DNA of 64,000 bases, from assembly GCF_000764305.2 (NCBI RefSeq), contig NW_025944327.1, positions 1 to 64,000 of the forward strand. The letters run 5' to 3'. Source of the stretch: Hyalella azteca. Taxonomy: Eukaryota > Arthropoda > Malacostraca > Amphipoda > Hyalellidae. Of the stretch, positions 49,601 to 58,600 are shown piece by piece; the first letter of the stretch is position 1; each line of letters starts with the position of its first letter. The notes below the pieces were generated by a model. That model ran no database searches, was not told the DNA's origin, and saw only the letters and a list, made by a program, of their open reading frames with translations. Position numbers and translations under genes: made by a program.

Positions 49601-52600
49601 CTAGGCAGACTATCTGGACATCGGTACTGAAATACCCAATCAGGGTCGTCCTTGCTGATCACAGATACCTGTTCAAACACTCCAGTTACAAACTCAGTAC
49701 ATTCGTTACACATTGCAATGATTTTAAGGAACTACGTAATAGTTGAAAAACAGATTTCGACGGCGACATATTGGAGACAAACAATATACAACGAAACGAA
49801 GCATAGCAAACGAAATTCCACATACCGAGATATCTCATACTGCAATATAATAGAAAATAATGCTAAATATTGTCTAATCGTAAAATCATACTTAAATGAG
49901 TGAAGAGAATGCATACTTCCAACTTTGGAACTTTTCAGATGAACTAATTGAAGCGCGATTAGAGAAAATATCTACATGGTTAAATGTATTACATCTAAGA
50001 ATTTCTTTCTATTGGAATGACAAAAAAGAGGTTTTCGAATACCTACAAAATATTGAAGCTTAATATATCACTTTTATAGTAATCGCGAGGGAAATATTTT
50101 ACGCTTCGATCTCGCACAGAATTTGAGCTTAAAACTCCATTCCTCGCGCATAAATTCTAAGTATTTCAATACATACATGTATATAATTTCCAGAAAATGA
50201 GCCGATTTATCGAAAATTTAATAACATGTGTTTATGAGCATTCCACACCTATTTCCTCATGAAGTGTATTTCAGCCTCGCTTTTCACTTATCCAGTATTT
50301 TATGAACGATCCGGTTTCCTGAGTTTACAGTATAATCTAGCGAAATTTTATGCATGAATAATGCTGAAAAAATTATTCATGCCATGTTTCCTTTCACAAA
50401 TTCCAGGTTCTTATGAGAACGGACAATATTAAATTGATTTCTTTGTTTAATATAAACAACATTTTGAAGTTTATGGCTGGTAGCAGTACCTATTTCCTCA
50501 TGAAGTGTATTTCAGCCTCGCTTTCACTTATCCAGTATTTTCTGAACGATCTGGTTTCCTAAGTTTACAGTATAATCAAGCGAAATTTTAAGCATGAATA
50601 ATGATGAAAAAATTCTTCATGCCATATTTCCTTTCACAAATTCCAGCTTATTAAGTGGTGAAATAAGTTGTGGAATTAATTTCATACGCGAAAAATATAT
50701 TTTAGTAAGAAAATTGACCAGAAATTTTCACTCGATATAGTTGATTGGCTTCATGAATTAATGAATAGCGAAATTGATTTGAATTTTATGAATTCAATTT
50801 TTGTTTCATTTCCAGAACTCTCTCGTTTTAGATTAATAAAAAAATGTTTAAGTTCTAAAACCGATGCAGGAGTATAATATGCATCAATTTTTAATTTATT
50901 TAGAGTCCAGAATAACAACGATAAAATCGAGCGATGACTCACCTTGAATGTCAACATGTTGGTAAATATTCACTCCTATCAAAGACATAAATACAGAAGA
51001 ATCAATTCACATTATGTACTGCAAACTTGCTTAAATAAAAAAAACTGTTTTCATAGTTTTAATCAAGTTTCATTTATATATTGAGATGCAACAACAGTTC
51101 ATTGGAAAATAAATTCAGTTCAGTTGAAAAATTTCCTTAAAAAATTTCTCAGTAAAAATAAAAGGGAATATTATCTCAAAAATACCAACTTTTTCCTACA
51201 TAACACCTAGTTTACTAAAACTATGGAAAAAACATGCGGCCCGAAAATTTCAAAAGCATTTTGCAAAAAAGAGTCTCAAATAGGAAAAAAATTCTCCTAA
51301 GAAAATATTTAAAGAATAAATCTCAATCACACATCAAGGAACAACAATATGGATGTACAATTTCTTGATATCGACAACGCTGACGAAAATAATAATCATA
51401 ACGTAATAATTGTAATCTCGAATCCTCTTGAAAACTTTAATAAATTTCATGAAAACAACGGAATGCAATAAGCAAACGAACTTCATAAATTACTGATCCT
51501 GCCTGAAAAAAAGTCCATACAGAAGTATGTGGAGATGAGCGCAATGGCGAAAATATATATAAAAAACGAAAAGCACATGAACCTGAGCGCCGTGAACGAA
51601 GTAAAAAAAACTGAACAATTTGATCGTGATCGCTTGATGAAAACAATTATTATATGGTTTGTAGAGAAAATCAATAACAAAACATCAATAATAAATCAAC
51701 ATATTCACACACCTGCTGGATGAGCTGGTCTTTGCTAGACGGCGCGTCGCGCTCGCCTTTGGACGCCCGACTTGATTTGCGTGACGCCGGCCCGGCGCTG
51801 TCCCCGCCCGTACGGCTCTTGACGCTCGTCTGCGCGGTGTCTTCGCGCTTCACGCCTCCGCCCGCCTCAACATCGCGGCCTTTGGCCCACAGCCGCCTCA
51901 TGTGTACACAAGTGGTACGGCTTAATTATCTAATTATTACTCACCAGCCATCTGACGTTGATTAAATCTTGCTTCAACAAAATCAACCAACTCGGAATTA
52001 ATTTATATTTCTTAGCGTCGTTTGTCTAGTGCCTGGTATTAATTAGTTTAATTTATCAAAAGAGAAAAAAATAAACCATTAGTTAGTTATTAAGTCATTA
52101 GTCATTAATAAAGTCTAGTTAGTAATAAATCACCAGCCACGAGTCAAGTCGTTAGTTCATCTTTAAAAAGTTCGTGTTGAAATTAAATTAATTTTTAATA
52201 AGTTGAACATTGATACGATCAATTTTGGTTTAGTTTCTAAGTTTTCACATACGATCAATTTTGGTACTGCACGCGGTATAAATACCGAGTGCAGTACCAA
52301 GATGAATATGTGACTTGCGTGGGCTTGTGTTGATCACTCGTAAGTTAATAGCTGGTTTTTGCGAAAGCACATTTTAATATTTTGATGACCTCTTTCTGAC
52401 CTCTTAAGGATAAAGTGTTTCAGTAATTTTGGTTTCTTTCAACAAAATTTTGAGTTTTTTTTTTTTTGTAACAGAGTTTTACTGACACCTGAGCACCTGG
52501 TTTAGCTTGACACGTATGTTCACCTGGCAAGAAAGGCAGAGGCTCCTATGCACATCAGAGGTAATAAGGTGGCCAGGATGATGGCTGCAATGATGTAGTG

Positions 52601-55600
52601 CTGTGACAACCCTTCATCTGTGACAGAGAAACGAAAAACTCGTTATAATTTCAACATTGTAATTTCACTACATCAATTGATTTCGCCTCACTTCAGCTCG
52701 TACATTCAATTAGATTCATCATTGTTGATCAATAAGTGTCTTGTAAAACTGTTGAAGGCTGGTCACATACATGCATGAAAAGGACACAATTTTGTAACTA
52801 GGTAATTTTATGATAATAAGGCATAGAAAATACATAATAACTTACTATAAGAGTACAAATACTTGGTTGATTTATTCATTAATATAATTATTGTTCATAA
52901 GTCTTCACATAACTCATGCTTTTTTTGCCTAGCCCTTCTTTTTATATTAATTCTACAAAGCGTTATGGTCAATATTTTATGACGGTTATAATACATTTCC
53001 CCTTTTTTTCAATTAGCTCAGTAATAAGCATAAAAAGTGTTGAACTTCGAAACGAATCTTACTGACGTTGTAGCTGCGCAACTCGGGCTTCTTTTATTTG
53101 CCCAGGGTTCCGCTGGTAACAAGCGAGGCGAGCTGCCTTCGCTTTAGGTATTCTTTTACTGAGCATGGTTTGAAGTGGCCATTGAATCGCGTATCGTAAT
53201 TTTTAATTAGTTATTTGTACCTAAGGCCCAGATTATCACAAGCTGCTTTCCATCTCGTTGCACACTAGTTGGTGTTGCGTGCTGAATTTCTGCTGAATTA
53301 TGTCTTGGCCTCAATTTGAGTGGCGGGTAAGGAAGTTTTGTATACTCGTATGACTTAGTTTCTATGGTTGCCTCCTGTTTACCTCCTATGGTTAGTGTTT
53401 CGATTTTATCCGTTCGTGTGCCTTCCCTGTTGTTGGGATAAATTTCATAAATACCGTCATGCGTCCTTCTAATAGTGTTACTTCGGTGACGGTTCTTGGT
53501 ATTTGTTGAGCGTTAAACCCATTCTTTGTGTTCGATTATTGCAGGTGGACGTGGGCATCTGATTCCATCCATAGTGGGCATCTGATTACATTTATCCCTT
53601 AATGGTTCGCATGGAATCTAATCATCGGCGAGCTGTCACTGAATCGAAGGACTTAGTGGGGAAAAGAAACTAGTGTGCCAAGAAGATGCTCCATACTCAT
53701 CGGTGACGGATGGACTTCGGGTTAGAGAGAGGATAAACCATCTCATCTTTGGAGGATTTGAAAATTCCCGAATGTCCTAGATCGTCACCTAGGAATTAAC
53801 TGTTGAGCCTCTACGGTCTACGCGAATCTGTGCCAATTGAAAGTGGGCACTTTATTTGAAGACAGTCGTCCTAGTTTGTAACTGAGTTCTGACTTTTTGT
53901 CAGCAGGAAGTGGTGTCGAAACTTGCAGCTTAGAAGAAATCCCAAACTTTGTATACGTCTCGTGCTACAGTTTTTTTTAATTCGGTTTAACTTCATTTAT
54001 AGTCAGCATTGTATTGGCATAACGTTAGATTTTTTATGATCAGGTTCTTAGGGTTTTCAAATATAACTCAATGGCCTGGCTGTCAACAGTTTGTTAGTCT
54101 CGTCTTCTCACTATCCCGTTGGAGATAGCTGTATATGTTGAAAGCTCTCCCGCAACATATATTTTTGGTGGCCAGTATGGGGATTAATTCGGGGGAGTTT
54201 TTTTGAGCATTGCCTTCTGAGATTGGCTGAATGACAGTCAGGTCTTGTATAGTGCAGAGTTCGATATTTGTATTATTCTGGTAATCTTTACTCAACACTA
54301 TTGTCGAAATGTCGATTCAGTTACTTGAGCGTTTGTTGACCTGCCTTACGAATTTGGAAACCGTCATTGAAGAGTTGAAGCGTGAAAACGTAGCTGTGTC
54401 GACTCGGCCCGCTCAACTGCAGGATCTAAGGCGAACTCGCTGTGATGCTTACGACAGGAGACGTACAAGGACCTTGGTCTTCACAAACTCCAATCGGAAA
54501 GTGTGTAGGACGTGCGGACTACGGAGCCACGTCTCGACGAAGTGCGCGGGCGATTCTTGTTTTCTTTGCCACAAGCCTGGACACAGCTTAGGGGATTGCC
54601 CGGAAATGGACACCCCAGCAATGCTCTTTGAGGAGGAACCTGTGCACTATCGTGAGGCTTGTGATGACCAACTGAAATTGACATCTGCTGTAGAGTTGCT
54701 CTCCGTGGAAGACGAACTGAACCTTTCAGCACTTCCTGCTTCAGTGGTCGCAATTGCTCAGATTGATATGAATGACCTTTACTCGGCGATCCCGGCTCGG
54801 CAACCACTGCTGGAACCAGCCCCGGAAGTTTAATGTGAAGTGGGGTCCCATTGCCGTCTTTGACCAAGATGCCTTTGCTTCCTATAACGTTCGTTGAACC
54901 ATGTGAACATCCCATATCGGAATGCAGTTCGCCAAGAGCTTCTCGTAGAGATATGCCAGACTCGGCTTCACGGACGGTGTCCATGAAGTTGGGCGACTCT
55001 GGCTTCAGCAGGACGTCGTCGTCCAGCGAGATACGGTTGTGGCACTGGAGCAGCGAGAACGATCTTCCTGGGACGTTGAATTGTGTTGGCGGAACTGATT
55101 GCACGACCCAAGATTCGGACACGTCGGAAGAGTCAGATTACTCGTCTGAAGCGAGGCGGCTAGCGTCCAGTTCTAGACGCAGGCGACGTCGAGGGCGAAG
55201 ACGGAGGGACTCCCCGGCGGAATTCTCACAGTCCTTGGAAACTATTAAAATGCGTCGGCATGAGACGCTTCAGGAGTTTGCAACACGCCTAGAGGACGCA
55301 TACCATCATTGTTATCCCACCTATGCACATCAGAGGTAATAAGGTGGCCAGGATGATGGCTGCAATGATGTAGTGCTGTGACAACCCTTCATCTGTGACA
55401 GAGAGACGAAAAATTCGTTATAATTTTAACCCATTAATTTCACTACATCAATTGATTCCATCTTTCTTAAGTAATTAGTATTGACAATAAATATCTACTG
55501 CGCGACTGACTGGAGATTCAACATTGTATAAATATAGCAGGTATGATTTTGCAGAGTAACAGAACTTGCTTATTGATGTTCGTCCATTCAATTAGATTCA

Positions 55601-58600
55601 TCATTGGTGATGTTGTAATAAGAGTCTTGTAAAACTGTTGAAGGCTGGTCAATGATAATCAGGCATAGGAAATACATAATAAGTTATACTATTAGAGTAC
55701 AAATAATTTGTCGATTTATTCATCAGTTTAATTATTGACAATAAGTCTTCATATAATTCATGCTTTTCTGCCTAGCCTTTATTGCTATATTATTTCTACA
55801 AAGACAAAGAGTTACGGTCAATATTTTATGACGCTTATAATTAATTACCCTCAATTAGCTCAGTAATAAGTATAAAAGATGTTGAAACTTCGAAACGAAT
55901 ATTACTGACATAAATAACATTGGTTTTGAATTTCATCTCAGTTGAGATAAGCGGTAACCAATTGCTTTTAAAAATCGATTCTATTGAGGTCGCAACGGCT
56001 GTATGATAATATACCTTAAAAATTTAATATACCTTAAAAATTTAATATACCTTAAATTTAATTTAATGTAATGTCTCACTCGGAGTCACAGTTATAAGAA
56101 AGTTTAATGCCATTTCAACCTATCATAAAAACGTGCGGCGTTCGTGCATGTTCAACGTACGATATTCCCCGGCGTTCGTACATGTTCGATATTCCCTGCT
56201 ATGTATATGTTCTGCCGAAATCGTGGAAGTGCCGATTATATGGAATCGGCAGCCAGTTTGCCGAATCTGTAGAATCAGCATTTCTATACTATAGGAATCT
56301 GGGGTTAGGTCAGTCAGCCAAGTTATTTTTTTCTAAACATTTAAATATACCTAAAGGAACTTGACCGAACTTGACCTAACCATATCTAACTCTAACTGTC
56401 AATTTATGTTCTAATTCTAACTCTAACGTTAGATTTTCTGAATCAGCAACAAAATTCTGATTCTACAGATTCGGCAAACTTGCTGCCGATTCCATAGAAT
56501 CGGCAATTCCGCGATTTCGGCACGACATATACAAGATAGAAGTTATGGCTCGGTAATTGAACGAATTACACTCTCATTTCACGAGCACATGGACATGCCC
56601 ACATACCCAAATACAATATAAATAATGTCGCATGCTATCATTAATCATTTATTTGTCTTAGTTGCACCACTATTCTTTTCCCGGAAAATGCTTTCTAATC
56701 AGATTTCTGGAGTTCGCTCGTTATAATTCCAAGTAGGTAAATATTTTTGCATTTTTTGCTGTTAATAAATTAAGCTGCAGGTTAACTCACGAAAATAAAT
56801 TTCGTTATCATAAATAATCAAGTCCTTTATTTTTAAATTTCAACTCTAGTTTAGAATCTCATTAGCCGGGCCTCTCTGTATAGAGGCCATTAATTTCGGA
56901 CGGTATTGTGGTTCCATTAATAAGGTTTTGAGCTCAGGCCTCGACTGGCGCTGTCATGCATGATAACAAATCACCACATATCGAGGCATGACACGTACCG
57001 TGTCGACATGACAGTACCGTGTCGACATGACAGTACCGTGTCGACATGACACGTACCGTGTCGGCATGACACGTGCCGTAACGGCATGACACGTACCGTA
57101 ACGGCATAACGCGTGCCGTAACGGCATGACACGTGCCATAACGGCATGACACGTGCCATAACGGCATGACACGTACCGTAACGGCATGACACGTACCGTA
57201 ACGGCATGACACGTACCGTAACGGCATGACACGTGCCGTAACGGCATGACACGTGCCGTAACGGCATGACACGTACCGTAACGGCATGACACGTACCGTA
57301 ACGGCATGACACGTACCGTAACGGCATGACACGTACCGTAACGGCATGACACGTACCGTAACGGCATGACACGTACCGTAACGGCATGACACGTACCGTA
57401 ACGGCATGACACGTACCGTAACGGCATGACACGTACCGTAACGGCATGACACGTACCGTAACGGCATGACACGTACCGTAACGGCATGACACGTACCGTA
57501 ACGGCATGACATGTGCCATAACGGCATGACACGTACCGTAACGGCATGACACGTACCGTAACGGCATGACATGTGCCATAACGGCATGACACGTGCCGTA
57601 ACGGCATGACAGGCTCTATATACTTGATGGCTCTATTACTCGAAAGCCTCTTCAATGTCTTCAACACGAAATATTCCCCAGTAATACATGAATTTGAAAT
57701 TGCCTCAATGGATCTCTTCCTCGTTGTTAATTTCTTAATAAAAATTTTCAGCGCGTCATTTTTAAAGCCAATACGTTAAATTAGTGGCGTTCATTTTTAA
57801 AATAATTGTATGGTAACCTTTGATGATTAGAAATTAATAAATTTACTTAATTAGCTTGTCCATCTGTAAATGTGACGTGTCGCAATGAAACAATACTCGT
57901 GTATTGCACTCGTGTATTACATTAATACTCGTGCATATCAATTGAAACACTACTCGTGTGTCGGAGGCTGCGAGCAGTTACCCTCTAATCAGAACCATCA
58001 CCACCTAGACCACAAACTCGAGTGTCACTTCGAAATTCGATTTTCACTGCCACGATCCTGCAGCAGATTATTCAGCAGCACGTTGAGGCAAATAAATTTA
58101 ACATTATTGTAGCCTTAACCATTACCCTGTAGCCCAAGTCAGCTGCTACCGAAAATCACAATGATCATCAAACTATATAACCAAGCTATCCTCCTTTTCG
58201 TGTTCGAAGGATGCTTTATTTCAATCGAGCATTAGAAAAAATAGAACAACTTTTACGATAACACTAAGAGTTGCAAAGCACCCTAGATATAAGTCCTAGA
58301 AATTTGGAATATTTTTGAAATTATTGAAACGTGTTTTCTTACTTATGAATTAGTCTCCGTTGTTTCATCGGTGTTAATGAGAGCAGTTTTCGAGTTTATT
58401 TAAATTTGGCTTGAGCCAACGAATATTCCGTTAAATAAATTGTTACATTTTAATATGGATTCTTTTTCACTTAAAATGTTTCTTTCTATGTCAATACATC
58501 ATTAATCGCGTTAAACTATAATAAAAAAGAATGCAAATGCACATTTATTTTAAAATTTCTTCACTACTGCATTAAAGCTACAGCTCCAATTTATGAGCCG

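Larger units (their letters stand above)
53066..55317 (+). mobile_element. LTR-type retroelement fragment (gag region)
   Basis: Lies exactly between the two copies of the exon L block. It holds two plus-strand ORFs, the first with two CCHC zinc knuckles. No reverse transcriptase, integrase or second LTR was seen. A TGGTGGCCAGTATGGGG string near 54165 could be the primer-binding region that ends a 5' LTR, but without a second LTR this is only a guess. Confidence 0.65.

Noticed and set aside
54481..55122. 213-codon minus-strand ORF
   Set aside because: Antisense to the zinc-knuckle retroelement ORFs.
56934..57667. Three overlapping minus-strand ORFs of 200-237 codons
   Set aside because: They are the three frames of a 20-bp satellite without stop codons; the translation is a pure 20-residue repeat in every frame.
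57885..58112. Plus-strand ORF with HYSCVGGCEQ, like the slit knot motif
   Set aside because: The match is about ten residues; the other knot cysteines and the splice context are absent. Probably chance.
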